64,000 bases of DNA from Saposhnikovia divaricata (taxonomy: Eukaryota; Streptophyta; Magnoliopsida; Apiales; Apiaceae): positions 177,612,147 through 177,676,146 of the forward strand of contig CM071597.1 of the NCBI GenBank assembly GCA_036435485.1, read 5' to 3'. A program made the position numbers and the translations under genes. Positions 45,862 through 58,127 of the stretch are shown here, one piece after another (within the stretch, counting starts at the first letter, position 1; every line of letters starts with the position of its first letter). The notes under the pieces were generated by a model. The model ran no database searches, was not told the origin of the DNA, and saw nothing but the letters and a program-made list of their open reading frames with translations.

Positions 45862-48618
45862 TTAAAGCTGGGATGAGGTGCTTCCTCTGACAACTGAACC
45901 ACTTGGCTGGCCACCAACAAATATACTCTTTAATCCAGAGAAGGGGCCCAGCAACTTCTTCTTCTGCAACATTGAAAAACGAACGGTTACATTTCTAACT
46001 AGTGAACTGAGTGCTAGTAAAACTAGCATGACAACTAAGGCAAGTAAATAAACTAAATACAGTTGAGAATCAGGTATATTTCCATTCTACTTTAATTTAC
46101 TTGTCAATTGTCGCACCACAGTTTAGAGCTGTCACTGATCAGGTATACTTCATATTTTTAGCTCAGAAATTTTGTTAATGTATAAAATATCCATATGAAA
46201 GAGAAAGCGATCGTAGAACGAGAAAACAGCTAGCGGGCGTATCCGAACACATACTTATTTCTTGTAGGTCGCAAATCTTATCATAATGACTTTGATTGCT
46301 ACGAAGTTGAATTTCTTACAACATTTGTGTGACAGGACCGTAAGGCCTAAAACTCTAATTTTAAAATGTAATCTACTCTTTATGAAAACAAATATGCTAT
46401 CATATTTAAACCAAAATATCTCTAGCACCCTAATATTTCATCAATTGTATCACCAGCAACCCAATGACAGCAAGAGACACACATCTGAGAAAGTTGCTTA
46501 TAATGTAGTTGAACTAGACTGAAAAAGGTACTATAGTTAAAAGTGGCTCTAGTTTACGATCAGATGAAGGAACTGAACAAACATGAAAGTTTTATAGGTA
46601 ATAAAGTGAACGTTCAGATGCTGGATGTACAATAATTGAATATTAAAATGGTAAGAGATTTTCTAGTCCTATGTATATATAAGAATTGAGTTCGTAAGAG
46701 ATTTGTCCTGAATGACTGTTGCCTGCTCTAATGCATTGTAACTGAATACCCAGATGTGAGTGTAATTTGCGGACATGCACGAAGGCAATGTTGCAAGATG
46801 ATAAAATTAACTGAATTTTACATGATGAACACTTGAGAGGATGACTTTTTTCCAAACATCTAATCTTTAAAAAAAAGTATAGAACTGCTGAACTTGACAC
46901 GGTAAAACAAACCTACCATGTGATCTAGACTACAATCCTGGAAAGTACTATCACTCTAGGTACGTCTCAAAAATAATCAGTAATACATACACTGAACATA
47001 ATTCTATTTACATAAATAGACATGCAACAAGAACACTGTCTTGTGAACATCACTTTAAGCTTATATTCTAGAAACTCTAGTCAGGAAGTACGCAAAGATC
47101 TGACTTCTTTGTTTGCAATAAAAGGTCTCCAGTTTCCAAAGAAAAATACCCCATGTGTAATAATATCAGGGTGGGGGCCTCAGTTTTATATCTTGTGGAG
47201 AATTAGTCTAGAAAAGTGTAAAAAATAGAGTATAGCTAATTTATAGAATATATATATATAAAGGAAAATAAAAATAAAAATTTAAGCATGGTGTAAACCT
47301 AGATCAACCAATTTCTAGCTGGGCTAAAACATAACACACAAGTAACTTGGAAATAATTTTATTATTACTACATTTTAAAATCTCGGCACGCTCCTTCAGA
47401 AACTATGTATCTAAGCAAAATAATCACCCAACATTCTTCATAGAATCTTTTAGTAAAAAGAACCGTATTACTTTGCTAGATATGTTAAACAATTCAGTTC
47501 TTAAACAAAGTAAATTATGCTAAAACCTTCTGCACCTTTATATATATGCAGGAGGCTCACTACTTGTGCAAATAATAACATATACTGGTGCACATTTAAG
47601 ATCCTACAATTAAAGGTTGATTGATCTCACAATTTTCTCATGTCTTCAAAAAGATAAATGGATACTTAGAAGTCTACAGAAGGGAAAATAAATACCTATT
47701 TGCTTCACTACTAATCAGAACAAGAAAGCTAATGCGGCATATGAAATGCTAAGATATATATATTAAAAAAATATAATCCTAATAGCATCAGATTGTCCAG
47801 TGATTAGAATTTAATTCTTTCTATCTTTTAATATAGCAATAACACCAAGTCCATACCTCATCACCACACTGCCACTTGCTTTGCTGCCATTTGTGACCAA
47901 TCATGACAACTCCCATGACAGCTGCAGCAAAGAGAATAGACCATACAGCGTTTGCCTCTTTTGCTTGAGCAAATAAAGAAGCAGCTCTCTTCTTCCACCA
48001 ATCTACACAAGGCAGGTCAGAACCATCATCTTCATCCACATGGACCTCATCCATATCCTTTGGTGATTGAGAAACATTTGATTCTAATCCTTCTTCAGAT
48101 GGATCAATTGGTTCAGAACAAATTATCTTCTCATCTGGGCCAAATCCGCCAATGGTTTCTTCACCATGGAAAGAACTAAATTTAGAGGTGCTGTATATGC
48201 TCTGTTCGTCATCCACCAAAGTTAATCCATGAAGTGCCATGTCTTCTTTTAATTCTGTGCCACCCATGGATAAACTTCTACCCTTCTCATCAGCAAACTC
48301 CATCACAGGAAATTCATCAGACATGCCCAAAGCATTGACATCCCAATTTGCTCCATCTTTAGTATTCGATATACCCCCTACATCTGCAACAAACTCAGAG
48401 GCATCTTCATCAATCTGCTCAGCCAGCTCATTAGTATCCCCTTTATCCACTTCAGGAGTATCCTCTTTATCCTCGCCAACATGGAGTCCCTGGTTATTAT
48501 CATTTGATTTAACTTGCACTGGACCAGGAGATGCAGCATATGCTGATGCAGTGAGAGATACAACTTCCCATTCATTCCCTTGTGCAGGAACTGCCCGCCC
48601 TTCCTCATTATCTGCCAT
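45862..48618 (-). CDS. ATI1: ATG8-interacting protein 1-like (ATI1/ATI2), two coding exons
   Basis: Exon 1 is 48618-47857 (ATG; MADNEEGRAVPAQGNEWEVV) and exon 2 is 45963-45862 (stop), joined across a GT-AG intron of 1893 bp. 762 plus 102 bp gives 287 residues. The signature EWEVVSLTASAYAA at 16-29 contains WEVV, a plausible ATG8-interacting motif. A long acidic disordered region follows. DWWKKRAASLFAQAKEANAVWS leads into one membrane helix (about 224-241). The tail holds LLGPFSGLKS and a Ser-rich end. In Arabidopsis, ATI1/2 sit on ER and plastid-associated bodies and link cargo to ATG8 during carbon starvation. Exon 2 was chosen because it keeps the frame and the family C-terminal pattern. 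It appears intact. Confidence 0.87.
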
Positions 48619-48647
48619 CACCAGATTCTAAAGATTCTGGAAGTTTC

Positions 48648-50672
48648 CTGATCCACAAATATAAAGAAAATTAACATAAAATCCTTATGACCACAACATG
48701 AACAGAATCTCTGGCAAATGCAGGTAATCGATAATAAAATTCACTGGCAACATACACACTCCATATAACAGCTCACAATTATCATCAACGAGAATTTCAT
48801 GTTAACCTAGTGCAAAGATTCTCAAGCATGCTAGGCCTGATATAAAAAATTGGCACCAAACTTGCCTCAAGTCATTCACAATGTGCAAATCTAAACCAAA
48901 ATTTACCGACTTTTTTACTACTATGGTACTATAAGAATGCAGAAACATTTAATAAGATACGTTTTACGAATTTCGGATAAATATTAAGTTTGAAAATTAC
49001 ATTAAACACATGGTCATGGCATAGCAAATTAGAAAACTACAAACTGGAAAAATCTGCAGGTTGTCAAAGAGGGAAGGTGAAGTGTACATACAATAACAGT
49101 AAGATCGAGAAGGAATATCTTAATTGGTATATATAACATTTAAGAACTTTACAATTAAAAGTACATGCATATGTTCAACTAAATTCAAGTACGTTTCATT
49201 CAATTTCTAGAGAAAATGAAGTCTAGTCTGCACGAATGTTAATATTTTTGGGCCAGGAAAAAGAGGCCGCCATACTCTTAATGAAAAAAAATGTTGAATA
49301 TTATGAGAAGCATTCAAATTCTGACTGGTTAACTTGTATAAAATTCATAACTCCATCTGGAGCTACAAAAAAGCGAGGATATATTTACTGTGATTCTGAT
49401 AATTAGCTAGTTGCCAAAGTAACAAGACATATTGACAATTATCATTGTGTGATGATCGTGAATGAATATAGGGACTCATCTCTAGGGACATGATTGGCCT
49501 TGAGCAGAGTAACTTGATGCACATAACGCTTTTATAATTTTGCCAGAGTGCAACAAGTTAGTACCAAATAATTAAAAACTCAAAAGAAGTCAAGTGGCTT
49601 ATTTCATTACTGAACCAAGATGACAATAAATATTGAGAAACTTAATCACCTTGCAAAGGAACAAGTAATAAATAAAAACATTTGTTGAAACAAGAGTTGA
49701 CCAAGTAAAAATAGTTAAACTGGAGTGACAAGAATAACTTTACAAGGTTCAGCCTCCACTTTTCACTTAAATTGAGTTGGCTACTTTACATCTCCTAATC
49801 AATCATTAATATATACATAGTATCCCTCGAATCATCTGAAAGAAGTTTATATCACCATAATTTAAGAAACAAATTAGCTTCATCTTCCATTGTTTCTTAA
49901 AGTTTTTACATTGACAACTATCCCAGACAATCATAAATACATACAAAATATCCTTCAAATTATCCAACACTAGTTTATTATATCACATAACCACATAAGT
50001 CAGAAACAAACTAGTATCATCTTCCAACGTTCAGAAAACCAGCTTCGCTTTCCATTAGTTCACACAGTTCATACATTGACAACTTCAACTCTAGAATCAT
50101 TCAGTAATATAGACAGACAAACTATATTCCAAATCATCCGAAACATACATGATATCCACAAAATTCATTCAATTAAAATTTCAATAATTCCGAAACTTCA
50201 GATATACATATTCAGTAATTCAGACACATACATGATCCGTATAAATACTATCAAATAATCAATCACAACAAACAGACGGAAACAATAATATAAATAATCA
50301 AAAAAATCATCAATAACGTCAGTTCAATTTAACATAATCAATCTTCGCAATCGATCATCAACAGAACTACGCAAAAATAAATTAACTCACTGTAAAAACA
50401 TACAAAAACAAAAATTCAACAAAACCTTCATTTACACACGCTGATAACAATCGCTTCGAGTAATCACCACAAACAATTAACAAACACACAGAAACAATCA
50501 CATATACTAATAAACAACAAAAGTATCATCAAAACACACGATTAATCCAATAAAAACTAACAAAAACACGATCAAAACCGTAATTAAAACGATCGGATCA
50601 AAAAATCGATCAGAACACAACAATTAATAAAAAAATATGCGTAGAATTGAGATACACGTACAGAATACTTAC
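48648..50672 (-). other. Inferred 5'UTR intron of the ATI1-like gene
   Basis: The minus strand has a strong donor CTCTCTG|GTAAGT-type site (TCTGTAAGTATT, 50675-50664) after a (CT)n 5'UTR, and an acceptor GATCAG|GAAAC at 48648/48647, 29 bp before the ATG. The intron would be about 2.0 kb, with no ORF or other gene inside. Long leader introns are common in plant housekeeping genes. Not confirmed by transcript. Confidence 0.5.
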
Positions 50673-51025
50673 AGAGAGAGAGAGAGAGTAATAGAAACTG
50701 CCTCGGGAAGTGCAGCGAAGAGCATATGTATGTAGTAGTATATAGTAGGAGTGTTGAAGTAATAATGGTTTTGGATAAAGGAGACCGGGAATACAGGTTA
50801 CGTTTCCACTGCCGACTGCTTTTATCGACCTGCTGTTGTAGGTTGCCTTTCGTGTTTTCCGGTCATTGTGCATTCAGTTCCGTGTAATTCTCGATTTTGT
50901 TGTAATTGTGTTGTTTTATACTATCTATTAAATTAAATGCTTATTTAATTCGGGTATTTTCCTTTTGTTTTCTTAAATTGTAGGGTTATTGTTTTCGTTA
51001 CTTTCTGTTTGTCGATTTCGAATTG
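50673..51025 (-). promoter_or_regulatory. 5'UTR and promoter region of the ATI1-like gene
   Basis: A (CT)n tract on the minus strand (50675-50690) marks a pyrimidine-rich 5'UTR typical of plant genes. No other gene is seen. Confidence 0.4.
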
Positions 51026-51035
51026 ATTTTTGTAG

Positions 51036-51563
51036 GGGTTAAAATTTAAATATCAAAGTGGTCATTAAAGTGGAAATCATGTATCAAGTTGTTCACCAAT
51101 TTTTCAAGGGTATCATTTGAATTATTAAAATCATAATAAATATCAAACAAATACCTCTATATATGTAAGTAAATTAATTTTTCATCAAGTTTTACACATT
51201 TTTCTTAAATGCTACTATAATCAAATGAAAGGTTATGAATTCTAGTATTTTTGATAATATATTTAGAATTTAAAAAAAGTAGTAATTATTTATTTTTAAT
51301 TAAAACAAGGAAAATGACAATAAAATTAAAAAAATATTAAATGAATTTTTAAAAATCTAAATATATTATCAGAAATAATAGTGGAAGAATTTAAGAAAAA
51401 TGTGTAGAACTCAATACAAAATTATTTTTATTTCTCAAGTACATTTTCAAAATATCCATTTGATATTTATTATGACTTTATTGATTCAAATGATACGCCT
51501 AAAAGATCGGTGAACGAATTGATATATGGCTTCCACTTCAGTGACCACTTTGATACTTAACCC
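51036..51563. mobile_element. Mutator-like MITE, 528 bp, with long TIRs and 10-bp TSD
   Basis: Left arm 51036-51160 and right arm 51440-51563 are inverted copies (GGGTTAA, then ATCAAAGTGGTCA, then GTATCATTTGAAT and CATAATAAATATCAAA). Both ends are flanked by ATTTTTGTAG (51026-51035 and 51564-51573). A 9-10 bp TSD with a G-starting TIR fits non-autonomous MULEs. No ORF inside. Confidence 0.85.
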
Positions 51564-51573
51564 ATTTTTGTAG

Positions 51574-52814
51574 TGGAGTGAAATAGTATAGAATTTGGAA
51601 GTCGCATAATGAATATCGTTAAGAGATTAGTTTTCCAGAGGTTATCTTACATAAATTTTCTGAGGTTAAAAAAATTCCCATATAAATACACGAGGGTATT
51701 ATTGAAATTACAGAAAATTATATATATTTACAAAAATATCATTACTATTTTATATTAAAAAAAAATACTTATATCTCAGATAAATTTCCTGGATAATCTC
51801 AGGAGCTTTATTCTTTATCTTAAAATTTAGTAAGACGAATCAAACGAAAATGGACTTGAAAAGGATCATTAAAAATAAGTTGTCTACAGTCGTAATTTTC
51901 ATTTCCATTTTTAACTTTCAGTTCATAATTATAAAATAAATGAATTGTACGTATTTATAAAATCATTCTACGAATACATATTGTATTATAATATAAATTT
52001 ATTTTAAGAATAGTGTTCTAAAATGGAAAATGCTTAAGCTTAACTAATATAAATATTAAATAAAATATATTTATAATATATTATTATATAAAAATTTAAA
52101 ATCTTTTGTAATTTATATTTTTGGTTATTGAAGTTATTTATAACCATCAAATTATAAATTAAATAGATTATACTTGTTACATTTTTGTTTATACTTATTT
52201 TAAAAAATATTTATTTGCATTTTAAGAACTAGTTATAAAACTAGCTTAAAACCCGTGTAATGAACGGATTTTTTTTAATATTATACAATTTTTATTAATT
52301 TGTATTTATAATTTTAAGATACAAATTTTGTAGGTTCAAATATTTAAATGATATAATTTAATTATAATAATTATATATATATATATGGTACCCTTGATAT
52401 TTTCAGAAAAAAGTGAGACTTTATTTAAAAAATAGAAAATATAATATATTTTATCTAAAAAAGGTAATCGATAAATTATTAGTAATTACAATATATTATT
52501 AAATAGGACAGGTAAATTTAACTGAAAAAAGAAAATTGATTAGTTATTGAAAATTACCTGAAAAAAGGAAATTGATTAGTTATTGAAAAAAATATAAAAG
52601 GTAACGTGCTCTACATAAAAAAGGAAATTGATTAGTTATTTATAATTATATTTTTTTCATATCTTTCAATATTTTGACTTTAATATAATGGTATAGATAG
52701 ATATAAGTAGGGGTATTTAGGTAAAAAAAAGGGTTTTTTTTCATAAATACCCTTGTCTATAAATGTTTTTGAAAAATATTATCTTATTTGCAAAAATAAT
52801 ATCTTATTTGTAAT
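51574..52814. other. AT-rich intergenic DNA
   Basis: No gene. Short direct repeats GGAAATTGATTAGTTATT recur at 52567 and 52622 with a related copy near 52530. Confidence 0.4.
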
Positions 52815-53311
52815 GGCTGTGCAGCAAGGCAACTGAATGCAACTAAAAATTGTAATTTGAATTTTCATTTTTTTTACCAATTTCAAGTTTTATCTATATA
52901 AGGGCTGCACAACAGCAAAAAATGATAATTGAACTTATAGTTTTTAGTTGCATTCAGTTGCATAGGTTGCATATGCAACTGAATGCAACTAAAAATTATA
53001 ATTTGAATTTTCATTTTTTTACCAACTTCCAGTTCTATATAAGGGCTGCGCAGCAGCAAAAAATTGAAATTGAACTTTTAGTTTTTAGTTACATTCAGTT
53101 GCATAGGTTGCACACGCAACTGAATGCAACTAAAAACTGGAAGATGAATTTTTATTTTTTGTTGTTGCGCAGCCCTTATATACAACTGGAAGTTAGCAAA
53201 AAAATGATAATTTCATTTTCAGTTTTTAGTTGCATTCAGTTGCATATCAGGTTGCATATGCAACTGAATGCAACCTGCATATGCAACTGAATGCAACCTG
53301 CTGCGCAGCCC
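52815..53311. repeat. Palindromic repeat element with nested hairpins
   Basis: The ends are GGCTGTGCAGCA and its near inverted partner TGCTGCGCAGCCC. Inside, GCAACTGAATGCAAC or its reverse complement occurs about eight times (52828, 52947, 52976, 53090, 53120, 53229, 53260, 53284). It is usually paired head to head around GTTGCATATGCAAC, and separated by GCTGCGCAGC-type palindromes with AAGGGC. Units repeat every 120-150 bp. The 122-codon frame at 52922-53290 is kept open only by this periodicity and is not a gene. Confidence 0.8.
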
Positions 53312-54189
53312 TTTATAAATGCAATTTATTTACAAAGATAGTATTTTTGCAATGACAAATAAAAAACCTAGTATATTTGTCAAATTCCCAAAACAAATAC
53401 TAATATATAAGTAAGAGTAATTAAGTAAAAATAAAAAATACCAAAAAACATGTATCAAAAAATAGGTACCAAAATTTTTAGTATTTCGGCTAATATGATG
53501 TAGTATAGATTTGTTAACGAAATTCGAAGACATTTATAAGTTGTTTAGTATATTAAAATTTATTATATTATTAACTAACAAAAAGTAAACTAATAAATTT
53601 TTATTATTTAAATTTTAATAATATAACATGGATACGGAAGAACATTTCAATAACATAAACATAATTATATAAATAAATAAATTTAACATACAACTCACAT
53701 GTTCAGGGTATTAGAGCAACTCCAATACAAAGAGTCCTTATCTATATTTGTCCTACGTGTACATATTTTAGGGATTTAGTTTTAAAATGCATGCTCCAAT
53801 GGAAGTCCCTATCCCCTATATTTTTAGGGGACAGAAAATCCAACCCCTTATTTAGGGGAGAGAAAAGCAACTCCCTATAATGACACATCATCATTCTTAC
53901 CTTATAATATAATATATATATATATATATATATATCTATATCAATACTCTCACCCCTTTTCTATAATACCAAAAATATTGATTAAATATTAATTTATAAG
54001 TTATAGGTAATGAATATAGGTAACACCATTGGAGCAAAAGAACTTTTTGGTTACCTATATTTTAAGTAATCATTATTTTATTATATTTTAAGGGATGTAG
54101 CGTTGAGCCTCTTAAGTATTTTAATTTAAAAGAAAAAGTTAAGATTTTAGTCACCTCGCCTGACATTATTACTTTAAAATGGTTATTTC
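53312..54189. other. AT-rich intergenic DNA with (TA)n and a possible MITE
   Basis: (TA)n lies at about 53908-53932. GAGCAACTCCAAT at 53714 and ATTGGAGCAAAAG at about 54030 are loosely inverted, and the enclosed segment is free of ORFs; it might be a hAT/Harbinger-type MITE but this is weak. Confidence 0.3.
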
Positions 54190-54607
54190 TCTTTGATTCA
54201 TTTACATTTGGATGGCTATAATTACTATCGGTTTTTGTAAACGTGGTTGTAATTTTATTTCACATATCGGTGTCTACATTTACATTTTAAATGGCATTTT
54301 GGTGGCTAGCAGTTAACCATACTAATGGAGTTCAAGTTCTTACATTTAAACGGCATATTGGTGGCTACATTTACATTTTAACCGGTATATCTGTGGCTAC
54401 ACTTACATTTTAAACGGCATTTCGGTGGTTACATTTACATTTTAAACGGCATTTTGGTGGCCACCATTAGTATGGTTAACGGATAGCCACCAAAATACCG
54501 TTTAAAATATAAGTGTAGTCACCGATATGTGAAATAAAAAGTACAACCACATTTTTGTAAACTGATGGTAACTATAGGCTATAGCCACCAAAATGCAACT
54601 GGCTCTT
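54190..54607. mobile_element. Fold-back element with 32-bp tandem repeats in the loop
   Basis: Left arm 54204-54328 pairs with right arm 54464-54600: GGATGGCTATA, TTTGTAAACGTGGTTGT, TTTCACATATCGGTG and TTAACCATACTAATGG on the left recur inverted on the right. The loop (54355-54460) carries a 32-bp unit (GTGGCTACATTTACATTTTA plus CGGCAT...) with starts at 54361, 54393, 54425 and 54457. No ORF. Confidence 0.8.
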
Positions 54608-54773
54608 TCTGTTTTGCAAATTTAAAAGAATGCCAAGGTGTGATATAGAAGGATCTGGTGGCATAAATAGATGTGCATACGTTGCTTTGAAATCGTAAAT
54701 AGGGCTAACAGGGCTCCTATATTCAATTATAAAGATACATCATTTTTCTTGAGTTCACTCTCATTTAGTGTAA

Positions 54774-55590
54774 GTGATAAGTGCATATTTTTACATATTT
54801 TTATTACCTATTTATTGCTTGAACTCATATTTTAATAATTTATTTTGTTGCATTTCTGAAAATTCGTAAATAAATAAAGAAATGGCAAAATAAAGAAATA
54901 AAGAGCAAGAAAGGGAAAAAGAGGAAGAAAAAAGAAAAAAGAATTAAAAGCTTGGTGAAAAATGAATCTTTCAAGACACATGAAAGGTGGAGATCATCCC
55001 AACACACTAAATAAGTGTATGGCCAAAATCCACTCAACAAAACTTAAGGAGGAAGGAAACAATTGGATGACTAGGATTTCTCCACCACATTAGAAGGTGT
55101 ATGGTGGAGATTCACCCAACACACCCCTAAACCCTAATTATTATCCTATAAATACCCCCTTACCCCCCATTGTAAATCACATCCTAGATTTTAGTGTAGT
55201 TTTAGGGTAGCATAAATTTCTTTCTTTTCTTGTTTTGTAATTCTAAATTTTGTAAACACTCCTTTTAAGTTTAATGCAATTTCAAGTTTCCTTTATTTTC
55301 TCGTCTTGTTCTCTCGTTTATGTTGTCTTGGTTTCGTTATTTTCGTAAATCCGATTAGTGAACAAAGTAGCGAAATGCTAACCACTTGGGGTTGAAAATA
55401 ACGAATTTTAATTTCTTGTTCTTAGTTAAATATCGTAGTTGAGCCCCTTTAAACCTCCATTTTATTGTGGGTTTGGTTATTTTTAATTTTAGATCTAATT
55501 TTCATGTTTTATGTGTTAATGTAATAATAAAAAAACCAAAAAAAAATATTAGTTTCTAATTAGCCTTATTATTTTTGGTAATTACGTTTC
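54774..55590 (+). repeat. Possible LTR fragment
   Basis: TGATAAGTGCATATTTTTAC at 54776 has the look of a plant LTR start. CCTATAAATACCCCC (about 55145) gives a promoter-like TATA, followed by a polyadenylation-rich tract. No partner copy is in the window, so this rests on style only. Confidence 0.3.
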
Positions 55591-56246
55591 TCTATTTATT
55601 TGTTTTTAATTCGTAGCTTATTTGATTCCCTCTGTTTTTTTTCCTTTTTACCCAGTTTTTATTTCCCCTGTTCTATCATTTTAATCACATCTTCTTCTTC
55701 CTTCGTTTTTCTTCGATTCCCTAGCCCTCTCCCCTGTTTTTTTTTCTTAATACCCAGCATACTGTTTCTTCTTCTTTCCCCATTTTACACAACCCTCTTT
55801 TCCTCGTCTCTTTTCTTTCCGTTCAACACCCCTCATCTACTTCTCCTCTTGTTATTGCTTAGTTTTAATTTGCGAGTTGATTAAGTTTCATTTTCTTGAT
55901 TCTGGGTTTCGTTTTGCTGTGAATTCGATGTGTTGTGGTTGCTGAGTTTGCTGCGAGTTTTATATCTAATTGTGATGAGTTTGCTGTGTTGCTAGAATTT
56001 CGACTGGGTTGTAGTTTTAGAGTCAATATCGCTGAGTTGCTGAGTCGCGACTCGATCCTGTTTTGGAGTTCGATTTGTAGTTGTTATTTACCAATTTGGT
56101 TCGAGTTGCTGCTGAGTTGCGATTGTTTGAGTTCACTGGCTTTCGTTGTTTCGTTGTATTTCTACAGCTGGGTTTGTTGTTATTGCGTTTTGATTTTATT
56201 AGTTCATAGTCCAATTACTGTTTGTTCGTTTTTCCGTACTGTTCTG
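55591..56246. other. Pyrimidine-rich DNA, no supported gene
   Basis: Runs of TTC/TCC keep plus frames open (55600-55884, 55935-56252) but the products are low-complexity hydrophobic strings without a domain. The same sequence style resumes at 57695 beyond the solo LTR. Confidence 0.35.
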
Positions 56247-57694
56247 TGTTAGGTCCGATAAGATTGTAGAAGGGGGGTTGAATACAATCAATATAATTTT
56301 CTCAAAATTTGTTCTTTAAATAAAATTTATTTTAAACAAATTTGTGCGGAATAATATAACACAAATTTCAAGTTGAATATAACAATATATTAACTTGATG
56401 GGTGTTACAAAATCAGTCCAAATGATTATCAAGTAATTAATAACTAATTAGAAAATTCAACATGAACTTTGCTAATTCAGTTAATAAAAATCAAGATATC
56501 AATTTGTGAACTAGGAAACTTAATTCGCTAGTAGTACAAGAATCACAAGTAAACAAGTTCCAATGGATAGAATATTACAACTGAGATGAACTTGAATTTA
56601 CAGAATTTAATTTGTAAGTGTTCTTGAGCTTGAGAGAGAGAGAGAGATATGAGCTGCTGTGTGTATTTCTTATGTTGAGTTCGACTGATTCCAGTTCTTC
56701 TGCATTATGCTATCTTTTATAACACAGCCATAGTCATATTGCTTTGTTTTAACTGATATAACAATCAGTTAACAATAATATGACATTCGGTATGACTATC
56801 AAATGAAAGGAATATGACTGTCTCTTTAAATATAACTTTCGGTATGACTATTCCCTTGAATGAAATATGACTATCCAGTTTGAATATAACATTTGGTATA
56901 ACTGTCCAATTGAATATAACATTCGGTATGACTGTCACCTTGAATGAAATATGACTATCCAGTTTGAACTGAATATGACTGTCACACTTTGAACTATATA
57001 TGACTATCTCCTTTTGAACTGAATATGACTATCGGTATAACTATCATTTGATAGTTATATTATCATATTTTTCAGCTTATAATTAATTAAATGACTTATA
57101 AAAATCATTTAAATAACTATTTCTTTTTCATATTAATTCTGATTTAATTAATCTAATAATCACTTTAACAAATATATTAATTCTGATAGAATTAATTTAT
57201 TTAATTAAATTAATTATTTGATTTAATCAATTAAAGTAGAATTAATATAAATCCTTTAATAGTCAATACTTCACTGCGAACCACGTAATTATGATAAGGA
57301 ACATACACTGGATCGATGTTGACGCTCGATGTACTATCTGGTTCATGAACGACTAACTCCAATCTATGTTCTTCATCTTGACTTTAAAACTGTGGTCTTT
57401 TTCAATTCTTCACTCTCATCAATCATTCGGTACTGATATTGTTTCTTATCACTTATAGAAATCTCTGTCCCTTAAATGAATCCATGTGTTTCAATGCTAC
57501 CTTGAGGCTTGATCAGATATCTGAATCTTCTTCCAGTGTAAAACATCAAAACTATAGATTGACTAGTTGATTTTCTTCTGACGGCTATCATCTTTTGAGA
57601 TTCTTGTGACAGTTGATATTATTTACTTATTACAATCTAGTTTAATTGGATTAGGATCCTCGAACTACAAATAGGCTGAGTCATATGCCTTTCA
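56247..57694 (+). mobile_element. Solo LTR of a SIRE-type copia element
   Basis: 1448 bp from TGTTAGGTCCGATAAG to GCCTTTCA, with no internal region. Possible TSD TTCTG (56242-56246) versus ATCTG (57695-57699), 4 of 5 matching. It carries repeated TATGACTGTC / GGTATGACTATC motifs (56800-57040), echoing the 21-bp array of the SIRE-like element at 15989. The (GA)n at 56633-56646 is inside it. Confidence 0.65.
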
Positions 57695-58127
57695 ATCTGC
57701 TGTGTTGCTGTTTCCGAATTTGAGTTGTTGGTATTGTTAGTTTTGCTGTCACCGAGTCCGTGTCGTTGGTTTCTTTTCTGGTTTTTTGCAATGGCCAGGT
57801 TGAGGTTTTGTTAGTTAATTTGTCGTTACTTTATTGATTTTGAGTTGGTTGTGTAGTTTTTGTTATTGAATTCTGGTTATGCAGTGATCTTGTGCTAGGA
57901 TTTTAGTTCTTGTGTTGATTCTTCAACTAATCCCAATTAAACAAGTAAATGAAAAAACTTTAAATGCTAAGTAAATAATGGAAAAGTTCTGGTTCATATA
58001 TAACATTATTCAAATTCAAACAGAAAAGATAAATACAAGATAGATGATCCTCTAGACTGATCATATAAGACAATTATCCTATCTTGTTCTATCAAAGCTA
58101 TAATGATATAACTTGTAGAGCTAATAT
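57695..58127. other. Continuation of pre-insertion DNA, no gene
   Basis: T/G-rich (GAGTTGTTGG..., GTTGTGTAG...) like 55900-56246. No ORF of note. Confidence 0.3.

Noticed and set aside
52922..53290. 122-codon plus-strand ORF
   Set aside because: It is open only because the palindromic repeat units have a period compatible with the frame; the product is a repeat of the same motif with no domain.
53714..54045. MITE with GAGCAACTCCAAT / ATTGGAGCAAAAG ends
   Set aside because: The inverted match is short and no TSD is visible; kept only as a note in the region entry.
54355..54464. Regular 32-bp repeats resembling a CRISPR array
   Set aside because: The units are contiguous with no unique spacers, sit in the loop of an inverted repeat in a plant genome, and lack any cas context.
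55600..56252. Hydrophobic plus-strand ORFs
   Set aside because: Low-complexity TTC/TCC/TTG-rich sequence; no signal or domain beyond composition.
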